Assembly: GCA_025529335.1 (NCBI GenBank)
Contig: JAMYHX010000107.1
Span: 1-64,000 of the forward strand
Direction: 5' to 3'
Source of the DNA: Rhizopus sp. PT2906
Lineage: Eukaryota; Mucoromycota; Mucoromycetes; Mucorales; Rhizopodaceae
Length of the DNA: 64,000 nucleotides
Part shown: in pieces, positions 11,843 through 23,516 of the stretch
Numbering within the stretch: position 1 is the stretch's first letter
How the letters are laid out: every line of letters begins with the position of its first letter
Notes under the pieces: generated by a model
What the model was told of the DNA's origin: nothing
Database searches by the model: none
The model's input: only the letters and a program-made list of their open reading frames with translations
Program-made: the position numbers and the translations under genes

Positions 11843-12130
11843 TTACAAAAATAAAACTTTTCGTTCGTTTCTTTGACAACTCAAGTAACCTATATGTATT
11901 TCCACCACTAAATCAGCCAAGCACGCCTTATTTGTCACTTTTCTCAACGCTGAAGCGATGAAAAAAATAATATTAGCTTCTTTTTTACTCTTGCATGCTC
12001 GGCGCATGAAACACAGCTGCAAAAAGTTGCGAAAGGTTGCTTCAAGTGTTCGTTTGATATGCCGTAGATATGTCAATGAAGGGGTGTTACTTTTGCATTT
12101 ACCAACACGTCTCACATAAGGATCATTCAT
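11843..12130 (-). other. Unrecognised 95-codon open frame
   Basis: An ATG-started frame with a basic middle part (RHIKRTLEATFRNFLQL, RRACKSKKEAN). No family, signal peptide or splice partner was recognised. It lies in the gene-poor tract and may be a relic or chance. Confidence 0.2.
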
Positions 12131-15100
12131 TTTACTTTAGAATAAGTGGAATACGATAGGAGAAATAAAGCGAAAGTCTTGTGCAAAATTATAAAGCAGT
12201 CAAGACGCCACTGTGATACCAGAGGGTACTTATTTGGGAATCATGCATAGATAAGAAGGAGCCTGGCTTCTCTAGTCAAATATTTGAGTAAGCATATAAT
12301 GCAAAATAATTTCTTTTGATGAGCATCAGTAGTTAGATCTATATGATAATTAGAAGTAGTCAGCAAAGTAAGCTTAAATACGATGGCATACAACTTCGTC
12401 ACCACATTTTATTTGTCCATATGATAGCAATGCCCCAGGGAGCTGATGATAAAAGCCTATAATTATTACAGCGATGAATGCATGTATTAGTGTGTTAATC
12501 TTGACGATAAAGAATAAAGGATATTGATTGGGATCATCAGTAATGGCTCAAACTCCCTTTACATTATCCAAAGTTCGTATAAGCTGCATGAATTATATGT
12601 TTATCTCCTTCTTCTTCCTATTTGACATTGTTTTTATGGGACTTTCAGACTTTTCTCTTGGCTTTGATATGTAAACAAAAAAAACTTGATTAAGGACATG
12701 ATGCAATGTATGTTTGGGTTAAAGGGGGTTGACTCAGGTCTTCCATTTTTGTAATGGATTATGTTTCAGGATGGACTGTCAATAAAACACGGAAGAGAGT
12801 AAATAGCTTAGAAAATAGGTTAAATTTTGGATTCAGGGCACAACCAAAGCAATAGATGAAGCAATGCAAGTCATAAGAATGAAGACAAGAAATGTCTTTT
12901 AGGTCAAAATTGTCTCTCTCAAAAAAAAAAAGGATAAACAACTTTCAAAGGAGAGCAGATGTTTGTGTGTGTGAGTTTTTTTTTAAAAAAAAAATGTACT
13001 TTGTCCATATTGGGCTAAAGATAGGGAGAGGAAGAGATAAAGGAACTTTGATTGCTTCTTTGTTTGGTGTGAGCAAAAATACATTCCCATGGGAAAGCTT
13101 TAAAAGATATAAAATGAGGCAAGTTTCCCCCCTTTATTCAAATTATTCTTTCTTTTATCTTCAAATATCTCAAGCAAGCTTTGATTATTCTTCTCAATAA
13201 CTTTCAGGGAAGTACGGGAATAATCTATGGGTCTTTTGAAAAACCTTCCTAACACGGTTATGGGGGTGGGGTGGAGTGAGGTTTTTTTATAGGTTCTACT
13301 CATGGTCTTTTGGACTTCTTTGCATTCTTCAAGTTTCTAAGGTTGGTGCTGCTCACTAGGCAAGCTTTTGGAATGTACCTAGCCACCCAAGAAGCACACT
13401 TTAAGGGCAACACAGAGAGTCTTGTAGCATGGTTAAGGTCACCTTGTTCCTGTTCCTCTCTTGTTGGCTTTACTGTAAACTTCAAAAGTTGGCACGTACT
13501 GAGCGCTAGTAGCCTCTTCCCTTCTTCCCTTTTTAAAATAAAATAATTTGCTTAAACGTTCTTGAATATATTTGTGTCTAGATTCTTGCATCTTTTTTTT
13601 TGCAATTATTCAATAAACGCGTCTTGATCAATGCGAGTTAACAATAAGATATGCTCTCCTCACATTTCATCTATCTTTGTCTTTGTCTTGCCTTTATTTT
13701 TAAACTTATTCTTAATTACTATATATGATGGTAATATTGGCAGTGTCGGTAAGAAAGAAAGTTAAGGGGGTAGTGTAACCACTATGCGATCCTTGTATTA
13801 CGAAAGAAATGCTGAATCCCACATAAAGATTCTTAGTGGTTACCAAAGAGGCTTCATAGCATGAAAGATGAAGTGGAAAAGATTAAAAGCGCTTGGAGAC
13901 CAACGATGCGATAGAATGGTTTTCCAACTGTAGTTTGGTTTTGTGCAATGTTACATTGAAGGCGGCATGAAAACACTATAACCATAGCAGCGTATCATGA
14001 TCTGAATCTACCATAGCTCAACTTACTGACTTGAATACATCAAGCAGAACTCCAAAGTATAAAATAGACTAAAATAACTCATAATTTGGAGAAAGACAAA
14101 CATGGCTATAGCAAGCTATCCGCTTGGCACCTTTGATATATGCATCATGTATAAACAAATAAGAATACAACATATTTACTGCTTGAGTATGTAGAAAAAG
14201 GAAATGATATAAAGATGAGCAGATTCAGTTTCTACCTTTTCTATATCGTTTTTCCATTAAGAACCTAATATACCGGTAATGGTTTATTTCACCATGACAT
14301 CCATTTTTACACCCTATTTACCTTTAAGAGATTGTTTTGCTTGTGGGTAAATCTAAGGTAGACAACTTATCAGACACTGTATGCTGAAAAAGAAAAATAG
14401 AATAAAGAAGGCAAAAGTGCAAAATTAGAGGATAAAATACTTGTGCTTTTCATAACTATTACTCTCTCAAATATCGCATGCTTCTTCTTTTTTAAAAGTA
14501 TCCACTTCACGCTATCATAAAGTGAGGTCATATTATATAATGAGCCAGAAGCAATATTAAAAAAGAGATAGCCAAAATGAAATCATCACCAACACACATT
14601 CGCGTCAAAAGGTAACACTCACAGCTACAATATTTAAGGTAGATGAATAAAAGATTCTTTTATCTGTCTTTATTTTTACACCAAGCTCATAATTTTGGTC
14701 CTTGAAATAATCAGTCTTGACTATTCAGTGGCTCAATCTGATGCATTTAGATAAGTAATTCAACCTCTTTCTATTGCTATAATAATCACACTGAATAAAT
14801 CTGTGAAATGACTTACAGTTTCTTGTTACTATAGTAGTTTACTCTAATATGACACTAATTGAATGATTACAGAATCGAAAAAGAATCTGTTATATAACTT
14901 AAGCTAAGAAGTTATTGATTTGTATACATCCACTACAGAATAATAGAGAATGCCCTTTTTACTTAACCATTACTGTATTCAGAATAACGACATCTGTCGT
15001 ATTTTTTAATGACCATAGTAAACTGTTGCTTTCCAAGTAAGCATCAGTAGTATTCTCTTCTACTTATTAATAAGTCAGTTATCTTTAATATTGAAAGTAC

Positions 15101-15562
15101 ACATCGCCGTAATAGCACTCATTGTTTATAAAAGATAAACGAAAGAGTATGGTAACTTGTGTTTATGCATCAAGATGCAACCAATTCAAACTCAACCAAC
15201 GACACTCGACGGTGTAACAAATCTCCTTGTAACTTAGGTTACTCAACTCTGAGTCTACAGTTGAACAAGGATGGCCTTGGCGTCAATACTACAGCCTGTT
15301 AGTTTATGGTTCATTGCTTTAATTGGTCATTGTTATTGAGAAGACATGAGACCGCTAAAATCACGACAGTTAAAAAAAAACTGCCACCTTGGTGTATATT
15401 TCAGAGTTCTTAAAACCGCCAATATAGTCTATTGGCCAATTGTTTTGTTTTTTGTATCAAAAGTTTTCTGACAGCCAATCAAAATCCAAGTAGCTAGCCA
15501 CTTGGGAAATCTCTCTCCCCTTTTTCTCCTTTTCCTCTTTTTTTCTTCTTCTTTAGTACAGA

Positions 15563-17235
15563 ATGTCTCAACCTACTGCAGCTTCTTTGGCGTTTCAAGA
15601 AGAGCGGAAAAGAGAATTATCGCCTACACCAACAACTGAAACCTCTAAAAGGGCACGCCATAAATTAAAAAGTATTTTATCGGATAGTAGCGATGAGGAT
15701 CACGCACCGTTGATAAGTTTAGAAGCATACAATAACATTGACGATGATGAAGAGGATGAAGAATATATTGACGACCATACGTACTCAATCTCTGGTAGAC
15801 CAGCACGGCGTTCCTTACTTAGCGATCTTTTAAGCAGTCTTCATCAAGATGACTCATTTACTAAGCGACGAAGAAGCTTAAATTCATCTGCACTAGGCAT
15901 TCTATCCAACAATGCCCATGACGATGACGATGAAGATGAAAAGACGACTTTACCCATTACGCGCTCTTCATTAAGGCCACCTGCCGATGAAGTAGATGCC
16001 TTCTTCACAAGTAGCAACACGGACTATGGAAGGATGCGTCAACAACACCATTATTCTCAAACAGATACCCCAGCCTTTATCACCCATCGACCACACTTTA
16101 TCACTCTGACATTTTTTCAAGAATTTGGTCCACACAGTCGAACGATACCACTTGATAGCCAGAAAGAAGAGGATCCGTTGCATATTACTTACTTTGATCG
16201 AGAGTATTCCAAAGGACACAAACTGGGCAGTGGCGAACATTCCGAAGTGTACTATACGCGCCGGCTATCCACAGGGGATGTGAGTGCTATCAAGAAATCA
16301 AAATCCCCTTTTACTGGCTGGGAAGACAGATGGCTACAGCTGATAGAAGTAGAAAACTTGTATAAGGTGAGGTTTAGTGAACGATGTCTGGGCATAAAGT
16401 CAGCTTGGGAAGAAAATGGACATTTGTATATTGAAACAGAATTATGTGCTTGCGGAACGTAGGTAGTTTATAAAAGAAAAAAAAAAAAAAAAAAACAAGT
16501 GCCAACCAAACTTTCTAGGCTTCAAGATTATTTTGACTATAAGGATAGAAAGATACTAGAGGATACCATTTGGGGGATATTTTATGAAATATTGATTGGA
16601 ATTAATGATATTCATGAAGCAAACGTAGCCCATCTTGATTTAAAACCTTCGAATATATTGATTGATAACAATGGCTCTATTAAAATAGCTGATTTTGGTA
16701 TATCCATTCAAACTCCTGCAGTAAGTTTATATAGCTTCAAGATATGTGTACATAGGGCTAAACATGTGACGGATAGGAAATGAGATGGGTCAAAGGAGAA
16801 GGCGACAGAAAATACATGGCACCGGAGTTGCTAAGAGAAGACTTTGATAAACCAGCGGATATCTATAGCTTAGGCATGCTCTTGTTGGAGCTAGCAACTG
16901 GACTTGAGCTTCCAGAAAAAGGCGAACCGTGGGAATTGATTCGATTTGGTGATCTAACGCATCAAGAAGAGGAGCTGTCAAAACTGACACCAGAATTAAG
17001 TAACATGATCAGATGTTTACTTAATCGAGATCCAATCATAAGACCAACAGCTAAAGAGCTTTTAGCATCACCTGAGTTCGTCAAGGTACGCAAGAGTACA
17101 GAGGGTCCATTATTGAGTTATGTTCAAGAACTGGAAAAGTTAGAAGCAGAGGCACCCAAGACACATGAGCATCAGGATATATTTTCTACACCTGAATCAA
17201 GGATTATGGAGAATCCTTATCCTTCACCCTTGTAA
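15563..17235 (+). CDS. Wee1-family protein kinase
   Basis: Wee1/Swe1/Mik1 kinases phosphorylate the conserved tyrosine of Cdk1 and delay entry into mitosis. Exons 15563-16458, 16519-16720 and 16777-17235 give 518 residues. The first 210 or so are acidic, Ser-rich and probably regulatory. The kinase domain starts at LGSGEHSEVY (Gly loop) with the lysine in AIKKSKSPF. It shows ELCACGTLQDY across intron 1, the catalytic loop HLDLKPSN, IADFG, and GEGDRKYMAPELL with DKPADIYSLG. HLDLKPSN and EGDRxYMAPE are typical of the Wee1/Myt1 group. No membrane segment follows the kinase domain, which favours Wee1 over Myt1. Intron 1 carries a long A run, and its acceptor TTTCTAG was chosen because it restores the frame. 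Confidence 0.88.
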
Positions 17236-17370
17236 ATATATCATGGTTCATTGACATGTATATACGCCGTGTATGCGAAAGTTATTATACCTTTGTGTAG
17301 GCAGAAGAATAAAATAAAAATTTTTACACAGCATTTAATGATACTGAATATCCAATTTATTATTTACACA

Positions 17371-17708
17371 TTAAATGGGTGGGAAACGATGATTTGTCTC
17401 TTTTCCATTTTCAAGGATGTCATACATGATCCTTTTATAATCTTGATCACCGTAAGCTTGTCTAAGGTCTGGATCACCTGTAGCAACTGGTGAACCTTCA
17501 GGATCTTCTTTGCTTGCTTTATAGATTCTTCCATCTTTTTGACACTTTTATATTAGCCATATTGTCTATTATACATATTTAACTTACCAAGTACGACATC
17601 AATTAAATCAGTACCCTCTTTATTTTGTCGCCATTCTTGGGCTCTACCGTCTTGACAGATGAGGTAAAACTTCTTATCTCCAAAGTCGCTAACAATTTTC
17701 TTGGGCAT
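17371..17708 (-). CDS. Small hypothetical protein (94 residues), member of a tandem pair
   Basis: Exons 17708-17588 and 17534-17371 join in phase to give 94 residues. There is no signal peptide or membrane segment. The N-terminal half shares a pattern with the neighbouring copy at 17952-18128: MP at the start, then KxFYxxCxDGxAxExRxNK and VVLxG at the exon junction. The second exon adds DGRIYKASKEDPEG and an acidic, charged end. Both genes have a single intron at the same codon and phase, which argues for tandem duplication. No family recognised and no function assigned. Confidence 0.6.
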
Positions 17709-17951
17709 GATTTCGTTTATGAAGAAACAATGGTAAGACTTGTTTCGGTTGGCTTTTATGCTTTTCGTAAAAGATTACATAATTGTTGAGTAATACCTAT
17801 TCACCCTTTCCTCCCCTGCATAAACCAATAAACTCATATATTCAGCCCGATGATTATATATTAAATGAACAGCGTAAGTATAAAATGATCATGGAGCACA
17901 ACCTTTCAATGTACATTCTTCTTTTTTAAACAAATCATTTGCTTTATGAAT

Positions 17952-18128
17952 TCAGGCATCTATAATAGGTCAACATTCGTACCTCTTTTCAGCCATTTAA
18001 TAAAACTTACCACTCAAAACTACACGCAAGGGCATGTCTTTGTTCCCTCGTCGTTCATGCGCTTTACCGTCGTTACAGAGAACATAAAACTGTTTTTCAC
18101 TAGTATTCAAGGCAAATCTCGAAGGCAT
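17952..18128 (-). pseudogene. Probably truncated tandem copy of the small 94-residue gene
   Basis: The first exon (18128-18011) encodes 39 residues that match the neighbour's pattern (KQFYVLCNDGKAHERRGNK, VVLSG), and the 5' splice site is conserved. After splicing to the matching acceptor the second exon reads D-A-stop, where the neighbour reads D-G-R-I. Beyond the TGA the frame still resembles the neighbour for a few codons (IHKAN against IYKAS), then diverges and stops. It is either a decayed duplicate or a gene using another acceptor to make a short protein. Confidence 0.5.
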
Positions 18129-18640
18129 AATGAAGTGGATTAAAGGATGAAAAATGAATCACCTCGCTTACGAAAAATTGACATAAGTGTTTGCTCATGT
18201 CGACTCATACAGCGCTCTTGCATAATGTTTTTCCATTACCTGGAAAAGAAAAGACTGGGGCATGCACTATGAAAAGGGTGAATAAGCTGAAAGTTAACTT
18301 ATTTATATAGAAACAGACATGTCAACAACTGCGTCTGTGAACACAATGCTTGATTTGTTAAATAAATACAGAGCACGTAATCCTTGACGTATTCATATAT
18401 GCTTATTGTATCTATTTCTTATTAATAACATGCATACATCAAGGGCAGCTCTCTTCTTAAGGATTTTCAACGAGGAATAACAAACATTTTCTGTTTGAGC
18501 CGTCAATGTGTCCTTTAGCCGCAGTAATTATCATCCTTTGAACTCCTCCTCTCGACTTTCTTTCTTTTAATCGTTCTAAAGTACGGATTGCAAACAATAA
18601 AGTATTTTGTTTTTATTCTTTTTGTAAACAGTAAAAGAAT
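18129..18640. other. Intergenic
   Basis: No coding frame is supported. It contains the promoter of the truncated small gene and the 3' end of the ribosomal protein gene. Confidence 0.55.
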
Positions 18641-19337
18641 TTAAGATCTGGGCTTTTCCTTCTTTTCCTTGTACAAAGCGAGGAGAGAAACACCAGCGAC
18701 CTTGACAATCTTGAAGCGGACACCAGGAATATCACCAACGGCACGACCCTTACGACCGAAACCGGCAATCAAGACTTCGTCGTTTTCGTCAACATAGTTC
18801 AAACAACCGTCATTGGGGACGAAGGCAGTGACCTTCTTACCGTTCTTGATGAGTTGAACACGGACACACTTACGAATGGCAGAGTTGGGTTGCTTGGCTT
18901 CGACACCAATCTTTTCGAGAACGATACCCTTGGCGTGAGAAGAACCACCGAAAGGAGAAGAACGGTAAGCGGTACCGAGAGCTCTCTTCTTGTATTGCTT
19001 ATCGGCCCAACGTTGATCACGACGGTGGATACGAAGCTTACGGGCAGCGTTTAAACCTCTAGGTTGTCCCTTACCTAATGCAAAATGAATTTAATAACTA
19101 GTTCTATTATATTCAAGCAGTCGATAAAAGTAGAATAGGAATCAAGAATAGAGAAATGAAAGATGCTCTGATACATGTTAATCATGGCCACATGTTGTCT
19201 TTTGTTGTGTGCTTGTCCATTTTTTTTTTTTTTTTTAGTGCATCCATCCGAACATTTCTTCTATTTCTTTCTCTCTCTTCTTTTCATCCTTTTCACTTTC
19301 TCGACAATAGTAAAGGTTGTGTATGCAACGTACCCAT
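18641..19337 (-). CDS. RPS23: 40S ribosomal protein S23 (uS12)
   Basis: A component of the small-subunit decoding centre. The exons are 19337-19334, encoding only ATG plus one base, and 19074-18641, giving 145 residues, the usual eukaryotic length. The protein starts MGKGQPRGLNAARKL and contains GVEAKQPNSAIRKCVRVQL, the uS12 signature whose proline is hydroxylated in other eukaryotes, then AFVPNDGCLNY and a basic end (YKEKKEKPRS). The first intron is 259 bases, several times the local norm; long first introns are common in fungal ribosomal protein genes. It was checked for a box C/D snoRNA, and none was convincing. Confidence 0.95.
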
Positions 19338-20118
19338 GATGGATTATGTATTGAAAGAAGGATTACATGTATGCAGCCATGGTATCCTTTCTATCATGCG
19401 CACCGTCTTCAAGTGGTATTCTCAATTTCCTTAAATGATATATTCCGGCACGAGAAAATTATCCGAGCCGAACTAAGTTGATCATAACAAAGCTAGTTAC
19501 CTCTTTTGCTGCATGAGCCACAATGAGACACTGAAGCTGCATAAGGAGCAATCTATGCTTTCTTTATGTCTTTTATATTAACCTGAAGGCAATCAAACAT
19601 ACCATTTACTAAAGAAGACCTTTGACATTTCATGATCAAAAAATGAGTTTATACATTCCATCCTCTATGAATAGATATTATCGCTAGTCGACAAAGAGAT
19701 CAGGACAAGAAAATAAGCTTTATATAAAATGCATCATGACCCTTTTCACATTGCATTGCATCAAATTGAGTCAAGTAATCAATTAAAAGATATAAATTTA
19801 CAGAATACTTTCTCTTCACTCTCTCTCTCTCTCTCTCTCTTTCTCTCTGAATATATATGTATGTGTATGTGTATATGCTATTCATATATAATTGAACCTT
19901 TATACCTATTTCAAGCATCTATGTCTCTTTACATCTAATAAAATGGCTTCATATTCTAAATGATACTCTGACCAACCATTGATAACAAAAAATTCCGACG
20001 AGAAAGTGATAGAACAATGTATGTGTGTGTGTGATGGATAATTTTGCTTTTTATTTCCCAATCAATAATTATATACCAAAAAAAAAAAATTATAAAGAGT
20101 TGATCTCATATACATCAA
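19338..20118. other. Intergenic between divergent RPS23 and the WG-repeat gene
   Basis: It should hold both promoters. It contains a CT microsatellite and alternating TA/TG sequence at about 19819-19890. No gene was seen. Confidence 0.55.
19819..19848. repeat. CT dinucleotide microsatellite
   Basis: About 15 near-perfect CT units with a single interruption, followed by a short TATGTG-rich stretch. Confidence 0.9.
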
Positions 20119-21753
20119 ATGACCGATAGCGAGGACGATTATGGGCCCGTAATTCCCGCTTGGGGTTCACAAACCACTAATGATTCTACTGCTCTTTGGC
20201 ATACTCTTGCTGATCCTGATGCAAAGCCTGGTCCGAAGGGTATCGGTAGTGGTAACCTTCATAGACGCGGTAAAAATTATATACCTGTATCAGAAGAACA
20301 GATTCTTGCGCATCGTTTACATCAAGGAGCAACAAAAAAGAAATTGACTCCTAATGAACCTAAATCTTCAAAGAAGAAGAAAGAAAATACCAATCGTTAC
20401 CCAAAAAAACCTTTACAGGCATCTCCAAAGCCAAAATCATTAGAAACAACACCGTCATTTACTACTTTACGTCCAATCAAGAATGAAGAATCAAGTCGAT
20501 GGAAACAGCTCGTTGAAACTCCATTCTGGGAAATTCATGAAGTAAAGCAAAGATTTTGGCATTCGTTTTTCATTATTATTAACTTACTATCGTAGAATAA
20601 TACAAATACTAACTCGTCAAGTTCTTCATATAGTAAAGAAACTAATGGAAATAATCCATGGTCAGTGACTACAACAACAGAAGAACTGTCAGAAAGCAAC
20701 CGGGATAAGGTCGAAACAAACAGCTGGGACACAACTGGAGCAACACAGGATCTGGGCAGATGGGGCAACAGGACCACCGACCGTTCAACTGCCAATATAG
20801 ATGAACAATCAGTAACAGAGACAATAAGCACACCAAAAGATGAAATGATAACAGATAAAGTAGAACAAGCAGACGACTGGGCTGCTACTGCTAAGCAATC
20901 CTGGGGAATTACAGAAATAAATGATTCAAATGATACAACTGAAGGCTGGGGAGCGCCTGTAAATAATCAATTGACAGGTTGGGGCACAATAGCTGAGGAT
21001 AACAAGACAGATGACTGGACAACAGCAGCATCCACCGTAGGAGCCAGCACCATAGATTGGACATCACAACAAGGTACAGATAAAATAGCCAGTTGGAACA
21101 TGACACCACAACAATCCGCTCAAGATGACTGGGGCACGGAAAGTAAGAAACAATGGGGAGCAGCTGAAGATAATTCTACAAATGATCCTATGAAGCCTAC
21201 TTGGCTAGTATCCCCAACTGAGAAAGATGATCGCGATGCAAATGGCAAGCTGCGATTCTCTAAAGCCAACAAGAAGAAATATTCCGAATCCAAATATTCA
21301 GATATGCCCAAGCCAATGAACTATGGAAGAAATAAAGAGATCCCTATACCCAGTGATATTGCTCCAGCCCCTCCACCAGAGAATGCCGTGTTAGTAACGG
21401 TCAATGTAGAACTAAGTGCCACTGTGAGTGTTCCGGTGGCAATCAAGGAATTGGATGAACCAGAGAAACTGGCGGTAGAATTTGCCGAGAAATACAATCT
21501 TCAATCAGATAGTGTCATTCAGGCTCTGCAGAGTCTGTTTAAAAGTCAAAAGGAGATTGCCCTTAAAAGCAAGTATAAAAGACTGCAAAAGAAAAAGCTG
21601 TACCAGACATATCCAACAAACTCGCATAATTGTTATCCGTCTAAATATCCTTCCAATGACAATGTACATACTAAGCATACCCGTTTCTCATCAAGAACTT
21701 CATTCGCTTCCACTGCTGAGCAAGTGCCATTTGCAAGAAAACAATACTATTAG
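20119..21753 (+). CDS. WG/GW-repeat, low-complexity protein; candidate Argonaute-binding or RNA-associated factor
   Basis: Exons 20119-20541 and 20596-21753 give 526 residues. The N-terminal 140 residues have a Gly/Lys-rich block (GPKGIGSGNLHRRGKNY) and a lysine cluster. The middle (about 150-370) is acidic and Ser/Thr/Gln/Asn-rich, with tryptophans at intervals of roughly 10-25 residues. Seven WG dipeptides are seen (PAWGS, GRWGN, QSWGI, EGWGA, TGWGT, DDWGT, KQWGA), two as GWG. The last 130 residues look folded: VLVTVNVELSATVSVPV, then EPEKLAVEFAEKYNL and a short helical stretch. WG/GW arrays in disordered sequence are Argonaute hooks in other eukaryotes, but unrelated proteins also have them. 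No GW182 RNA-binding domain is seen. It faces CTP synthase tail to tail, with 50 bases between stop codons. Confidence 0.7.
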
Positions 21754-21803
21754 CATACATTCATAACTAAAAAAATAACTATAATAAAGCTTTTATTAAA
21801 CAA

Positions 21804-23516
21804 TCACTTCATGCTTGACACATTGTCATGCATAAGCTTTCTCATAACAGCCAAAACAAGTCCATTAAACAAAGGTGCAGGCTTCAATGGGCGAGTCAAA
21901 TACTCAGGATGATATTGACAGCCAACAAAGAACGGATGGTTTTCTAATTCGATGATTTCCATACGTTGGCCTGATTCGTCTTTACCGACAAACTTTAAAC
22001 CTTTCTTTTCAAGGATATCGACATACTTCGGATTAACTTCATATCGATGACGGTGGCGTTCATTTATAGATGACTTATTACCATACAGACTACGAACAAT
22101 AGAGCGTTTGTACCCTTTTTCCAAAAGTGTGGTTCGAAGACCAAGTCGCATTGTGCCTCCCAGATGAGTCTTGGAAATCTCAGGCATGTAAATAATCACT
22201 GGCGTCTTTGTATCAGGATCAACTTCAGTAGAGTTCGCATCAGCCATACCACAAACATGACGAGCAAATTCGATAACAGAGATTTGCATGCCCAGACAGA
22301 TACCCAGATAAGGAATATTGTGCTCACGAGCCCATTTTGCAGCCATGATCATACCTTCGATACCTCGACTGCCAAAGCCTCCAGGAACGAGAATTCCATC
22401 GGAAGAACAGACATGTTGCCATGATTCGTGGTATTTGATGGGATTGGATTGACGAGTTTCTTGCTCCAGATCAGAAGCTTCGATCCATTTGATTTCAATC
22501 TTGCGTTTGTGAGCCAAGGCTGCATGTTCAAGCGCTTTATATACAGAGATATACGAATCATGAAGATTTGTATACTTGCCAACAATGGTAATAGTCACTG
22601 TCTCATGCAGATGCACATAGCTACTAGCCAACATAGCCCAGTCTTTCCAGAGCTGTTCACCTGCTAAGCGACGGTTATCAGGAACCATGACAGTGTCCAG
22701 TTTGAGACGTTGACGCAAAAAGTCAATGACACCATGCTTTTTCAGTAAAATAGGAACGTGATACACTGATGAAACATCATGAACAGCAAGTACTTGCTCA
22801 GGAGCAACGTGGCAGAACATGGAGATTTTAGCAGCAACATTGTCATCCAAGGGTTTAGACGAGCGACAAGCAATCAAATCTGGAGAGAGGCCAGCTCCAC
22901 GAAGGTCACGAACGCTCATCTGCGTAGGCTTCGTTTTTTGTTCACCTACAGAACCAACCACAGGCACGAGAGAAACATGAATCAGACAAAAGTTATCATG
23001 CCCTACACGGAACTGAAACTGACGCATAGCTTCGATGAATGGAGCAGACTCAATATCACCTACAGTGCCACCCAGTTCGATAATACAGACGTCAGGCTTT
23101 GCTCCTGATTCATCTATAGGCAATTCTACCACACGTTCAATCCAGTTTTGAATAGCATCAGTAATATGTGGGACCACTTGAACAGTCTTGCCAAGATAAT
23201 CGCCACGGCGCTCTCGTTCAATTACCTCTTGGTATATCTTTCCTGTCGTTATGTTGTTGATTCGGCTCAACTCGACATCAAGAAAACGTTCGTAATTACC
23301 CAAATCGAGATCAACTTCGCCACCGTCATTCAGAACAAACACTTCACCATGATCAAGTGGAGTCATGAGACCAGCGTCAATGTTCAAGTAGGGATCAATT
23401 TTAATGGCTGTCACATTCAGTCCCAAGCTCTTTAAAAGAGTACCAGTGCTAGAGGCAATGATACCTTTACCGATACCAGAGATAACGCCACCAGTAACAA
23501 CAACGTATTTTGTCAT
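21804..23516 (-). CDS. URA7: CTP synthase
   Basis: It makes CTP from UTP, ATP and glutamine, the last step of pyrimidine nucleotide synthesis. A single exon of 570 residues, full length for the family. The N-terminal synthetase domain has MTKYVVVTGGVISGIGKG (nucleotide-binding loop), IKIDPYLNIDAG and ELGGTVGDIES. The C-terminal class I glutamine amidotransferase domain has the nucleophile in GICLGMQ and the His/Glu pair in QYHPEYL. Lack of introns is unusual for this window. The symbol follows yeast; URA8 would be equally valid. Confidence 0.97.
   Translation of the reverse strand: MTKYVVVTGGVISGIGKGIIASSTGTLLKSLGLNVTAIKIDPYLNIDAGLMTPLDHGEVFVLNDGGEVDLDLGNYERFLDVELSRINNITTGKIYQEVIERERRGDYLGKTVQVVPHITDAIQNWIERVVELPIDESGAKPDVCIIELGGTVGDIESAPFIEAMRQFQFRVGHDNFCLIHVSLVPVVGSVGEQKTKPTQMSVRDLRGAGLSPDLIACRSSKPLDDNVAAKISMFCHVAPEQVLAVHDVSSVYHVPILLKKHGVIDFLRQRLKLDTVMVPDNRRLAGEQLWKDWAMLASSYVHLHETVTITIVGKYTNLHDSYISVYKALEHAALAHKRKIEIKWIEASDLEQETRQSNPIKYHESWQHVCSSDGILVPGGFGSRGIEGMIMAAKWAREHNIPYLGICLGMQISVIEFARHVCGMADANSTEVDPDTKTPVIIYMPEISKTHLGGTMRLGLRTTLLEKGYKRSIVRSLYGNKSSINERHRHRYEVNPKYVDILEKKGLKFVGKDESGQRMEIIELENHPFFVGCQYHPEYLTRPLKPAPLFNGLVLAVMRKLMHDNVSSMK

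Larger units (their letters stand above)
10351..15562. other. 5.2 kb gene-poor AT-rich tract
   Basis: No recognisable gene. It contains an ATG-less open frame at 11130-11531 on the plus strand, a 95-codon minus-strand frame at 11843-12130, and a less AT-rich patch at about 13200-13560 that is open on both strands without a recognisable product. T9A8 and T9A10 palindromes lie at 11076-11092 and 12976-12994. The last few hundred bases should be the promoter of the kinase gene, including a pyrimidine-rich leader just before 15563. Confidence 0.55.

Noticed and set aside
12892..13546. Overlapping frames on both strands around 13 kb as genes
   Set aside because: They include homopolymer-encoded runs, have no family resemblance, and neither strand is clearly favoured.
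18799..19054. Open frames antisense and in other frames over RPS23
   Set aside because: They overlap the highly conserved ribosomal protein frame and have no recognisable product.
19075..19333. snoRNA inside the RPS23 intron
   Set aside because: No convincing box C (RTGATGA) and box D (CTGA) pair with terminal stem was found.
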